From NCBI RefSeq assembly GCF_023674465.1, contig NZ_CP098400.1:682001-746000 (forward strand): DNA of 64,000 bases, in the 5' to 3' direction. Of the stretch, positions 7,850 to 15,896 are shown piece by piece. Both the position numbers and the translations under genes were made by a program. The notes under the pieces are model-generated. The model worked only from the letters and a program-made list of their open reading frames with translations. It did no database searches and was not told the DNA's origin. Each line of letters opens with the position of its first letter. Position 1 is the first letter of the stretch. Origin of the DNA: Xiashengella succiniciproducens. Lineage in GTDB: Bacteria > Bacteroidota > Bacteroidia > Bacteroidales > Marinilabiliaceae.

Positions 7850-8764
7850 ATGAGAAAGAAAACAAGCTTAACTATTGTTGAGCGTGCCATGGTGCTTGTC
7901 CCTGAATTCAAGTCCAGGGCCGTGAAGCTGGAGCATCAGGTGGTACTTCGTGGCCAAAGCGCCAGCACCCTGAATAATTACATCAGGCGCATTGCCCTGT
8001 TTGTCATCCATTTTGAAAAATTACCCGAACAGGTTAGCGAAGACGAGATCAATGAGTACCTGGTTGCTTTGGCACGTGATCCCAAGGCGCCTTCGCGCAG
8101 CAGTTTCAAGCACATGGTTTACGGTCTTAGGTATTACTACCGTTTGTTGGGCATGAACAAAAAGGCCATTGCCCTGCCTTCATTGAAGCAGGACACCAAG
8201 TTGCCAATTGTCCTGAACCAACAGGAACTGAAAATGCTGTTTGCAGCACCTACACTGCTTAAACACCGGATAATCCTTACGCTCATTTATTCTGCCGGAT
8301 TGCGAGGGCAAGAGGTCATCAATCTTAAAATATCAGATATTGACTTTGAACGCATGGTCATCCACATTCGCCAGAGCAAATACAAGAAAGACCGAATAGT
8401 TCCCTTGTCCCCTACTATGGCCATTGGACTCGAGAAGTATCTCAGAGCCGAGAACCCGCATGTTTGGCTGTTCAATGGCAAAGAGCCTGACGGTCGCTAC
8501 AGCGTTAAAGGATTATCCTGGGTAATGCGGGAGAACCTTAAAAAGACCTCTATTGCCAAAAGTGTCAATCTTCATTCCTTACGGCATAGCTACGCAACGC
8601 ATTTATTGGAGCAGGGATTAAACATCGTAACCTTAAGGGATTTATTGGGCCATGCCGACATTTCTACTACAATGATTTATCTTCATATTGCTCAGTGCCA
8701 GCACATAAACCCTCACAGCCCTTTAGATACCCTTTATGGAAAAGCACTGCAAAAGCAAGCATGA
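7850..8764 (+). CDS. Tyrosine recombinase (XerC/D-like integrase)
   Basis: A 304-residue site-specific recombinase. The N-terminal SAM-like core-binding domain (about 20-100) precedes the catalytic domain. There the first Arg lies in LTLIYSAGLRGQEVINLKI, a beta-hairpin Lys in KYKKDRIVPLSP, the HxLRH box in LHSLRHSYATHLL, the second His in LLGHADIST, and the nucleophilic Tyr in TTMIYLHI. All catalytic residues are present. Its end overlaps the transposase start by 29 bp in another frame, which implies co-translation and a shared element. It lacks the extra IntI-type insertion as far as can be judged, so it is not called an integron integrase. Confidence 0.9.
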   Translation: MRKKTSLTIVERAMVLVPEFKSRAVKLEHQVVLRGQSASTLNNYIRRIALFVIHFEKLPEQVSEDEINEYLVALARDPKAPSRSSFKHMVYGLRYYYRLLGMNKKAIALPSLKQDTKLPIVLNQQELKMLFAAPTLLKHRIILTLIYSAGLRGQEVINLKISDIDFERMVIHIRQSKYKKDRIVPLSPTMAIGLEKYLRAENPHVWLFNGKEPDGRYSVKGLSWVMRENLKKTSIAKSVNLHSLRHSYATHLLEQGLNIVTLRDLLGHADISTTMIYLHIAQCQHINPHSPLDTLYGKALQKQA

Positions 8765-9920
8765 ATTGGCTCACATTGTCCGCCAATTTGGGAAATCCTT
8801 GTTGCAGAGCGGTGAGCTATCCCCCAAACAAATCAAGGTTTTGTACAACATCCTCCAGTGCCGCACAGCCTCTTTGGGTGGTCATGAGCAGGTTTGTAAG
8901 GATTGTGGTGTGATACACTACAGTTACAACAGCTGTCGAGACCGCCATTGTCCCAAGTGCCAGGGAACCAAACAGGCTCTTTGGATTGAGAAGCTGATGA
9001 AATCAACACTTGCGGTGAAACACTACCACATCATTTTCACGGTACCTCATGAGCTCAACCAGATTTATCTGTGGGACAGAAGGCTTTATTGCAACATCTT
9101 GTTCCGTGCTGCCAGCCGTACGCTGCACAGCTTCGGTTATACACATTACGGTTGTGAAACCGGAGCCGTTGCGGTGTTGCACACTTGGGGGCAGAACCTT
9201 TCTCTGCATCCGCATTTGCACTGCATTGTCCCGGCAGCCGGTTATTCCTTGTCGGGGAAATGGCGCCATATCGGCAAATATGATAATTATCTGTATCCGG
9301 TGCACCAGTTGAGTGCTGCCTTTAAAGGCAAATTTCTAGACAGCATAAAAAGGGAGCTGCGAAAACTTTCTGCAATGGATGGCTTTAAAGTCTGCTTAGA
9401 GAAGGCCCATCAAAAAAAGTGGGTGGTCTATTGCGAGCCCTCTATGGCAGGTGCCGAGCATGTTATCAGGTATCTGGGGCAATACACCCATCGCATTGCC
9501 ATCAGCAACCAGCGGATCTTGAACGTTGATCCAACACACGTAACTTTCGTAGCTAAAGACTACCGGGACCGGGCACAAAAGAAACCGGTATCACTGACCG
9601 GCGAAGAGTTTCTGCGTAGATTCTCTTTGCATGTAATGCCCGATGGTTATGTGCGTATTCGTCGATTCGGCATTTATCATCACTCTACAAAGCTTCATCT
9701 GGATTTACAATTTGTGCCCGATGAAAAGCCCGACATTGAGCAGATGGCAGCTGACCAAAACGATGAAACGGCCTCAGAGCGCATTTTAAGGCTGACTGGA
9801 TTTGACCTAACCAAATGTCCGCATTGCAAAGAGGGACGTCTGATTGTCATTAGAACCTTACCCAGGATACGGTCACCCGCAGGAAATCTGCCCTCATTGC
9901 TTTTTGCGAAGTTGCAGTAA
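8736..9920 (+). CDS. IS91-family HUH transposase
   Basis: A 394-residue transposase. The N-terminal zinc-binding segment is clear (CKDCGVIHYSYNSCRDRHCPKC, about 50-71). The HUH metal-binding motif follows in LHPHLHCIVPAAGY, and the region GQYTHRIAISNQRI carries the catalytic tyrosine (YLGQYTHR). A Cys pair (CPHCKEG) sits near the C terminus. This order matches Y1-type IS91/IS801 transposases, which nick one strand and drive rolling-circle transposition. The ATG at 8736 lies inside the recombinase gene. Confidence 0.92.
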   Translation: MEKHCKSKHELAHIVRQFGKSLLQSGELSPKQIKVLYNILQCRTASLGGHEQVCKDCGVIHYSYNSCRDRHCPKCQGTKQALWIEKLMKSTLAVKHYHIIFTVPHELNQIYLWDRRLYCNILFRAASRTLHSFGYTHYGCETGAVAVLHTWGQNLSLHPHLHCIVPAAGYSLSGKWRHIGKYDNYLYPVHQLSAAFKGKFLDSIKRELRKLSAMDGFKVCLEKAHQKKWVVYCEPSMAGAEHVIRYLGQYTHRIAISNQRILNVDPTHVTFVAKDYRDRAQKKPVSLTGEEFLRRFSLHVMPDGYVRIRRFGIYHHSTKLHLDLQFVPDEKPDIEQMAADQNDETASERILRLTGFDLTKCPHCKEGRLIVIRTLPRIRSPAGNLPSLLFAKLQ

Positions 9921-10224
9921 CCTACAAAACACCCCCTTAAAAACTTCATTGACATGAGGTTCGGCATCGTATTGCCTTAACGGTAGGTTTTCAGCCAAAA
10001 AGGAACAGATTTTCAACTTCTCAGCCACTACGACCAGTCACTTCTTAAGTTCAAATGCTTAAAAACGGGAAGACGGTACCACGGGTGGCCTTGCCAAAAA
10101 CATCAAAAACCGACTTAAAGTCCATAAAAGCAGGCTGCAGACCTAGCGGGATGTAGTTCAACCGAGAATAATCGCTGGGTCGTTCCGACCGCTCATATTC
10201 CTATATATTGTACGCTGGCTTTTT
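9921..10224. other. Non-coding end of the IS91-like element
   Basis: About 300 bp without a gene. It holds a short hairpin at 10178-10190 and a stretch next to the reverse transcriptase stop (CCTATATATTGTACGCTGGC, 10200-10219) that looks like half of an attC-like arm. Nothing else was recognised. Confidence 0.45.
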
Positions 10225-12039
10225 TTAATTTATGTTATACTGTACGTCCAACCACCTTAAATAATAAGGGTCAGAAATACTTTCTTTTACTCTTTTTTTG
10301 ATTGCACTATTTGTCCTTACTTTTTCAGAATTCAAAACAGAGCATAGGACTAAAAATTTGGAAAGAGGATAAGGTCTTTGTTTGTTTTTAGGAAACAAGT
10401 AAAAGTTCAATCGACTATTCGTGTTGTTTAACTTCGAAAAAGTCAAAATTTGATTTGCTAATGTTACTGTATTTGTGATTCCGGAAGAAATCTGATTGTA
10501 AAGTAGTTTTTCAACTTTCACATTGTTTGAAATAAGAAGTCTTGATAAAATAGCTGTTACTTGTCTTCTTAAAAATGTATCTGTCTGCCATAGGTTTTTG
10601 TAATTATCTATAAATCTGTACAAGTCTTCTGGATGGTTATATTTTGCTTTGAACCATAGCACACAATAAAAGTCAGAAGGCAACTTACGTTTGAACGAAA
10701 ATGCAGTTATTTTTTCCTCGAACTCTTTTAAAAATGCTTTGGATTTATCGTTTACTGGAATTTCCCAATTAGTAACAAGGTTGCATAATTGATAAAGAGA
10801 CAAATCATCAAAAATATCAATCTTGTCAAGAATTTCAATTACGACCTCAGATGACTTTTTTAGATAACCAATATTTGACAAATACATAAGTAAATGGCTC
10901 CTTAACCCTGGATGGTCTATGTATTTTTCGGTTATAATAGACAATAAGGATTTTGAATGTAGTTTGCTGTATGTGGTTATGTATCGTTTAGCAATTTTAT
11001 CCCAATATTTTGCTCCTCTATCTTTAAAATGCTTTTTGAATCGTTTATGTAACTCAGAACAAACCTTTTTATAGTCAGCATCAGTTTTCTTTGTCTTTTC
11101 GATACTGTCGATGTATCTATTAGCTTCTATTTGAAAATGATAAAATCCTTGCTCTTCGTCATAGATATCTGTTTTCGCAAGGTTCAAAGCAAGACCTCTT
11201 GTTTTGAGCATGTCTGAAACAGAACTTATAGTTTCTATTGCTTCTTTTTTTGTATCAACTCCAATTACGATGTCATCCATCCATCTTGTGAAGCTATTGT
11301 CTGTTTTTTGTTTAATTACTTCGTCAATTTCAAAAAGGAATGAATGAGCTAAAAGTCTAATTCCCTCAATATTTGTTGTTGGTAACCCTCGTTTTGTGTA
11401 AGGTAAGTAATCAGGTTTCCAAGCAATTTCTTGAATTATCCTAAAAAGTAGGTCAATTAAAACTTCGTCAATTTTACTATAACTGGTAAATACTTTTCTT
11501 AATTCATCTAAATCAATACTGTCGTAGTAATTTGAAAGGTCAGTTACTACTATTAATTCCTTCTCATCTTGAAAATGATAAATCTGTTTTTGAAGTTTCT
11601 TCCATTGTTGTCTCCAAGTCATATCGTACTCTTTTACTTCGTGAGGAAAAGCCATATTGTGCTTGTCTCGAGAATAAAAAGCATTCTCCGATGGTTGGTT
11701 TGAAAGGATTTTGTCTGCTATGTTTTCGACTAAGGTCTGTAAAACGACAGCATCATTTGGTTGAGGAATAACTAAATGTCGGCAAACACCAAACTTCTTT
11801 TCGATTCGATATATTAATGGCTGTGAAACTTTATACGTTCCGTTTAAGATTTCATTTCTAATTGCAAGAGCTCTTTCTTCAATATTGAAATTGAAATCGT
11901 AGTGGTCATAGAGGTCTCTTAAATCAAGACTTCTCAGCTGATTTTTGACTATTTTTCTCCAAACATCAGTCAGTTTTTTCTTCTCAAAAATTTTCGAGAG
12001 AGTTGCTTTTCTTAGTTTGTTGAATCTTTCTGTTTGCAT
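10225..12039 (-). CDS. Stand-alone reverse transcriptase, defence-type candidate
   Basis: A 604-residue protein. The RT palm is clear: VVTDLSNYYDSIDLDEL (motif A, Asp167), GLPTTNIEGIRLLAHSFLFE (motif B region) and RWMDDIVIG (Asp255-Asp256), giving WMDD instead of the YADD of introns and retrons. About 90 residues precede the fingers. The C-terminal 300 residues are Lys/Leu-rich and look all-helical, as in the repeat-like tails of Abi/DRT (unknown-group) RTs. There is no maturase domain, intron RNA or retron-like ncRNA signal nearby, so it is not an intron or retron RT. Two R-M systems in the same cassette-like region support an anti-phage role. The exact DRT class could not be assigned. Confidence 0.8.
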   Translation of the reverse strand: MQTERFNKLRKATLSKIFEKKKLTDVWRKIVKNQLRSLDLRDLYDHYDFNFNIEERALAIRNEILNGTYKVSQPLIYRIEKKFGVCRHLVIPQPNDAVVLQTLVENIADKILSNQPSENAFYSRDKHNMAFPHEVKEYDMTWRQQWKKLQKQIYHFQDEKELIVVTDLSNYYDSIDLDELRKVFTSYSKIDEVLIDLLFRIIQEIAWKPDYLPYTKRGLPTTNIEGIRLLAHSFLFEIDEVIKQKTDNSFTRWMDDIVIGVDTKKEAIETISSVSDMLKTRGLALNLAKTDIYDEEQGFYHFQIEANRYIDSIEKTKKTDADYKKVCSELHKRFKKHFKDRGAKYWDKIAKRYITTYSKLHSKSLLSIITEKYIDHPGLRSHLLMYLSNIGYLKKSSEVVIEILDKIDIFDDLSLYQLCNLVTNWEIPVNDKSKAFLKEFEEKITAFSFKRKLPSDFYCVLWFKAKYNHPEDLYRFIDNYKNLWQTDTFLRRQVTAILSRLLISNNVKVEKLLYNQISSGITNTVTLANQILTFSKLNNTNSRLNFYLFPKNKQRPYPLSKFLVLCSVLNSEKVRTNSAIKKRVKESISDPYYLRWLDVQYNIN

Positions 12040-12056
12040 TTAGTCTTTTTCAGCTT

Positions 12057-12190
12057 GCGTACAACGGATACATGTATAAAACGTTGGAGATTGCGGCCTT
12101 CGTCACTGTCTGCCGTTGCAAAAGCTGATGCGGGGCAGAAACATTCAAGTAACCACATAACTCCCAATGTTTTATACATGATGTTGGCGG
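12057..12190. repeat. attC-like inverted repeat, element B
   Basis: The left arm is GCGTACAACGG..ACATGTATAAAACGTTGG (12057-12087), and the right arm CCAATGTTTTATACATGATG with TTGGCGG after it (12164-12190). The arms pair over about 24 positions around a 75-nt loop. The arm words (GTACAACG, TTTTATA, GTTGGCGG) match those of element A at 3.6 kb. It lies between the starts of the RT gene and the end of the TonB-C gene, as a cassette border would. Confidence 0.55.
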
Positions 12191-12200
12191 GTCGTACTTT

Positions 12201-12986
12201 TTATTCTTCTTTTCCAAATATCACAGGTATAGTCCAAATTAGGTCAAACTGTTCTCCTCGTCTGTATAAAATATCCCTTTCTGGAATAGATTTCACAACT
12301 CGAACAGCTTCTTTATCTCTTTCATTATCCCAACCACGAATCACATTAACACTATCAATTTTCCCTTCTGCTGTTACACTTAAGATTTGTACAAAAACTC
12401 TTGCTTTTTCATAAGGTTCGCTGGTGATATTTGAGTAGTCAATGTTGTCTTGAATGTATTTTTTAAGTAACTCAGGATTCTCCGTAAATTTACTTTTTCT
12501 TGACTTAGAGTTATCGTAAATCTTTGTTTCAGTATGAATGCCATTTTTAAATGTAAATTCTTTCTCAAACTCATAAATCGAACCGTATCCCATATGTTCG
12601 TAATGAAGCAATTTTCCGTAAGGGTTTAAGATTGAATAACTATACCAATCAGCGAAGATTTTGCTTTTGGTATCTCTATCCTCGAAAATGAGTGACAAAT
12701 CAATTTTAGTTGAGTCGCCTTGAACTTCTAGTAAGAATAAGCTGTCATTCTTTAATTCCCAATAAGCAATGTAACCTCTCCAACAAGCTGTCGAGTTGTA
12801 ACCTAATTCAGCAAAAAGACTATCTGGTCTAAGGTGATTATCAAAATAGATTTCAAGAGGATTTGCGTAAATTGATAGTGTATCTCCTTTATAAATCAAG
12901 AAGTCAGGAATCTGAGCAGTCCCAAATGCTTTTTGATTTAAAAAGATCAAAGAAAACAGAATCAATATGTATGTTAGTTTCTTCAT
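12201..12986 (-). CDS. Secreted protein with C-terminal TonB-like domain
   Basis: About 261 residues from the ATG at 12986 (MKKLTYILILFSLIFLNQ, a signal peptide). An upstream in-frame ATG at 13091 would add 35 residues that look non-coding. The C-terminal 90 residues (VFVQILSVTAEGKIDSVNVIRGWDNERDKEAVRVVKSIP) have the TonB C-terminal-domain pattern seen in many small Bacteroidota proteins. Unlike true TonB there is no N-terminal anchor plus proline-rich spacer. The middle part was not recognised. It probably acts in the periplasm; the role is unknown. Confidence 0.65.
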   Translation of the reverse strand: MKKLTYILILFSLIFLNQKAFGTAQIPDFLIYKGDTLSIYANPLEIYFDNHLRPDSLFAELGYNSTACWRGYIAYWELKNDSLFLLEVQGDSTKIDLSLIFEDRDTKSKIFADWYSYSILNPYGKLLHYEHMGYGSIYEFEKEFTFKNGIHTETKIYDNSKSRKSKFTENPELLKKYIQDNIDYSNITSEPYEKARVFVQILSVTAEGKIDSVNVIRGWDNERDKEAVRVVKSIPERDILYRRGEQFDLIWTIPVIFGKEE

Positions 12987-13370
12987 ATTAGTATGCCCGC
13001 CAACACCTAAATAGGGGCAATTGCGTTTATGAGTATTATATGATTCAAAAAATTGTGTTGTAAGTGCTTGATATAACGATGATATAGACAAATTGTCTAT
13101 ATTTAGTTAGTCAACCTTGATGTTGCTATATGTCTAACAATTGTAGGAAAAATGATTGACATTGCCAACGTTATTTAACAATCCGTAAGCCAAGATCATT
13201 GCTTTCTTGCCTCATCGGTTGCTTATTGTTATTTCTTCCTGGTAAGCATTCTTTTAGGTTTACCAGAATCAGTTTGATTATTGTCAGGTGCTGGGTTTAG
13301 GTTTAGTAGATGAGTGGGCAGAATTATCAGAATAAGACAATATCTTTGTCCTTTCAAATTTTCGGTTTTG
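12987..13370. other. Gap with a 21-bp palindrome
   Basis: There is no gene in these 384 bp. A perfect palindrome, ATATAGACAA-A-TTGTCTATAT, spans 13082-13102 and is a plausible repressor-binding site or terminator. On the minus strand the part nearest the TonB-C gene contains TGTTGGCGGGCATAC (12990-13004), a word shared with the ends of the attC-like elements. The left edge of the conserved chromosome is probably here. Confidence 0.45.
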
Positions 13371-14288
13371 ATGAAGAAGTATCTTGAGAAATATCTTCTC
13401 CCGATTGCTATGGTAATCGGGATTAGCTTTCACAAACAACTTGCACTGTTATCACCTGCTATTCCATGGTTGCTGGCTGTTATGTTGTTTATCACATACA
13501 GCCGTGTAAGCTGGAGCGACATAAAAATCACAAAGTTTCAGTATATACTTCTTGCAATTCAGTATGTTGGCAGTGTATTACTTTACCTGGCGCTTCGCCC
13601 CTTTGATGAGGTGCTGGCGCAAGCTGCTATGATCTGCGTGCTGACGGCAACGGCAACTTCGGCTCCTGTAGTCGCCGGTATCCTGGGTGGTAGTATTGCT
13701 GCTACTGCTGCTTATTCAATTATCAGCAACCTCTCGGTTGCTTTTGTCGGTCCCTTGTTTCTTAGTGCAATTGGAGGGGGAGAGGAGACCCTGCCATTCT
13801 TCACAGCATTTTGGATGATTTTGCGAAGAGTGATGCCGGTACTCGTACTTCCTTTTGTGGGGGCAATTCTTTTGCAAAAGATTTCGCCAGCTGCCCACCG
13901 CAAAGTTCAGAATGCCCAGATTCTTACTTTCTATCTGTGGGCAGCGTCCCTCACTGTCGTAGTCGGTAATGTGACCCAGTTTGTCGTATTACACGATGAT
14001 GGCAATTATACGCTAGAGATCTATATAGCCATTGCTGCTATGGTAATTTGTCTCTTGCAGTTTAGCGGAGGTCGTGCCATCGGCAAGCGATTCGGCCGTA
14101 CAGTTGCCGGAGGTCAGGGCCTCGGACAGAAGAACACTATCCTAGCCATCTGGCTTACTCAGACTTACCTGAATCCGCTTGCCACACTGGGACCGGGTAT
14201 GTATGTGATATGGCAGAACATAGTTAATTCATGGCAGATATGGAATAAGGAAAGAAATGCGGAGGTCAACAGGGAAAAACAGCTCTGA
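13371..14288 (+). CDS. BASS-family (bile acid:sodium symporter-like) transporter
   Basis: About 305 residues from the ATG at 13371 (MKKYLEKYLLP). An earlier ATG at 13314 gives an unlikely leader. The protein is almost all hydrophobic, with eight to ten predicted membrane segments. Conserved-looking stretches are LTATATSAPVVAGILGG (about 95-111) and GQKNTILAIWLTQTYLNP followed by LGPGMYVIWQNI near the C terminus. They resemble the two discontinuous core helices of BASS transporters. The substrate is unknown; family members carry organic anions with sodium. It is followed 50 bp later by the esterase gene. Confidence 0.7.
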   Translation: MKKYLEKYLLPIAMVIGISFHKQLALLSPAIPWLLAVMLFITYSRVSWSDIKITKFQYILLAIQYVGSVLLYLALRPFDEVLAQAAMICVLTATATSAPVVAGILGGSIAATAAYSIISNLSVAFVGPLFLSAIGGGEETLPFFTAFWMILRRVMPVLVLPFVGAILLQKISPAAHRKVQNAQILTFYLWAASLTVVVGNVTQFVVLHDDGNYTLEIYIAIAAMVICLLQFSGGRAIGKRFGRTVAGGQGLGQKNTILAIWLTQTYLNPLATLGPGMYVIWQNIVNSWQIWNKERNAEVNREKQL

Positions 14289-14338
14289 TTACTGCGTTTC
14301 TCATCCGACTTTTTTATCTTGAACTAAAAATACTAATT

Positions 14339-15376
14339 ATGGATGCAGAAAGGTCCTTGTTACCTGTAAGGTCTCGCTGCAATGGAGTGGCTATTTCATT
14401 GACTAAGAGTCCTTATGATGAGCATACACTTAATGAGGCTCACCTAAGAGGGCGAGACTTTAGATTTGGACTTTGCACCTTGCTGCTTGCTATTTTCATA
14501 TACTTTTCTGCTTTTTCACAGGAAATATCTAAGGAGACCCCCATCTATTCAGTGAAAGACGGACAGGAGCTGAAAATGGATATCTACAGTGATGATTCAG
14601 CCGGAGCCGGCTTACATCCATGCCTTATCTTTGTTTTCGGTGGTGGATTTAAGGATGGCACACGCGATAATGAGATATACATTGATTTTTTCAGGTATTT
14701 TGTCGCAAGGGGCTACATCGTGGCTTCTATAGATTACAGGCTAGGCATGAAAGATACAGGGGCCCCCGGGATATTTGATACCAAGCCTCTGCAGAATGCG
14801 ATAAGTCTGGCTGTAAGCGATCTGTACTCGGCAACTGTTTATTTGCTGGATAATGCCGGCAAATTGGGCATAGACTCTTCATTGATACTGATAAGTGGAT
14901 CCAGTGCAGGAGCTATTGCCGCACTGCAAGCTGACTATCACCTGAGCAACTTACACGACATTGCTGCAGAACTACCCCGTGACTTTCGTTATGCAGGTGT
15001 GATCTCCTTTGCTGGGGGCGTGTTCAGTAAAGAAGGGGTGCCTGATTATAAACGGGGACCCGCACCGACACTCTTCTTCCACGGAAGTGCCGATAAACTG
15101 GTTCCCTATAAGCAGACCCGCTTCATGAATCTTGGTATGTTTGGCTCTCACGCCCTTGCCAAGGCTTTTAGAAAGAAAGGCTACACTTATGCTTTTTACT
15201 CCTTAAAGGACGTAGGTCATGAGGCGGCTGAATTTCCAATGAGTGAGATGATTCCTGAGACCGAGTCTTTCATAAGTTTGCTAATGCTTGAAGGACGTAC
15301 CTTAATGGTTGATATTGATTACATAGACCCAACCCGTAAGCCAGAAATGAAAGTTAAGCCATCAGATTATTATTAG
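14339..15376 (+). CDS. Secreted or membrane-anchored alpha/beta-hydrolase (esterase)
   Basis: A 345-residue protein. Residues 44-60 are hydrophobic (LCTLLLAIFIYFSAFSQE), a signal peptide or anchor. The 43 residues before it are polar and may mean that the true start is later at a non-ATG codon. The hydrolase fold carries an oxyanion-type FGGGF, the nucleophile elbow GSSAGA with catalytic Ser, an acid in HGSADKLVP and the His in VGHEA. The likely reaction is ester hydrolysis in the periplasm; the substrate is not inferable. Confidence 0.8.
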   Translation: MDAERSLLPVRSRCNGVAISLTKSPYDEHTLNEAHLRGRDFRFGLCTLLLAIFIYFSAFSQEISKETPIYSVKDGQELKMDIYSDDSAGAGLHPCLIFVFGGGFKDGTRDNEIYIDFFRYFVARGYIVASIDYRLGMKDTGAPGIFDTKPLQNAISLAVSDLYSATVYLLDNAGKLGIDSSLILISGSSAGAIAALQADYHLSNLHDIAAELPRDFRYAGVISFAGGVFSKEGVPDYKRGPAPTLFFHGSADKLVPYKQTRFMNLGMFGSHALAKAFRKKGYTYAFYSLKDVGHEAAEFPMSEMIPETESFISLLMLEGRTLMVDIDYIDPTRKPEMKVKPSDYY

Positions 15377-15434
15377 AATAGTTTGGGTTGGTATGCAATT
15401 TGCTATTTTTAACAAAGATTAAACACCTACTATC

Positions 15435-15881
15435 ATGAGAAAAATATTTACAATACTTGCAATGGCGCTGTTGGCCGCGTCGTGCAGGGGACCGGCAGGT
15501 CCTGCAGGACCTCCCGGAAGAGATGGTGAAGACGGTGAACCAGGAGCATATTGGAGGATAATGGACTTTGATATTATCAATTGGACAGAGGTTGAAGACG
15601 AATTCTTTTATGCTCAGTTTAATTTCCCGGAACTAACCAAGTTTATTTATGATAATGGAATAGTTCTGGCCTATATTGAAACTGAAGGAAAGTTTCAGAC
15701 TCCACTTCCATTTACCAGATACAAACAGGAAGTTATAGATGAACAGCTTTATTTCTGGGAAGAACATCTTGACTTTGAATATGAAATAGGTAAAATAACC
15801 TTTTATCTTACACCATCAGACTTCTATACCGGTGCTGGACAACCAGCAAGAACCAGGATCAGAGTCGCATTAGTTTACTAA
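15435..15881 (+). CDS. Collagen-like lipoprotein
   Basis: A 148-residue lipoprotein. The signal MRKIFTILAMALLAASC has a lipobox with lipidated Cys17. It leads at once into a collagen-type Gly-X-Y tract (GPAGPAGPPGRDGEDGEPGA), then about 110 residues of mostly beta-type sequence rich in aromatic and acidic residues. Short G-X-Y linkers after a lipobox are common in Bacteroidota lipoproteins and may space the domain from the membrane. No enzymatic motif is visible. Confidence 0.8.
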   Translation: MRKIFTILAMALLAASCRGPAGPAGPPGRDGEDGEPGAYWRIMDFDIINWTEVEDEFFYAQFNFPELTKFIYDNGIVLAYIETEGKFQTPLPFTRYKQEVIDEQLYFWEEHLDFEYEIGKITFYLTPSDFYTGAGQPARTRIRVALVY

Positions 15882-15896
15882 AAATACCAGTGTGTA

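Larger units (their letters stand above)
7850..10190 (+). mobile_element. IS91-like HUH element with accessory tyrosine recombinase
   Basis: The element comprises a tyrosine recombinase gene and an overlapping HUH-Y1 transposase gene, followed by about 270 bp of non-coding sequence. That sequence contains a hairpin GGTCG-TTC-CGACC (10178-10190), a plausible replication-origin or terminus end. The left boundary is uncertain and may lie among the inverted repeats at 7393-7746. IS91 elements move by rolling-circle replication without terminal inverted repeats, and some carry a recombinase upstream of the transposase. Beyond the right end, CGTACAATATATAGG (minus strand) resembles one arm of the attC-like repeats. 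The element may therefore have landed in the site downstream of the reverse transcriptase cassette. Confidence 0.7.

Noticed and set aside
7850-8764. Integron integrase for the attC-like repeats
   Set aside because: The recombinase overlaps and is co-encoded with the IS91 transposase, and the IntI-specific insertion was not recognised. It is better explained as part of that element.
12201-12986. True TonB energy transducer
   Set aside because: There is no N-terminal anchor followed by a proline-rich spacer; only the C-terminal domain resembles TonB, and no ExbB/ExbD genes are near.
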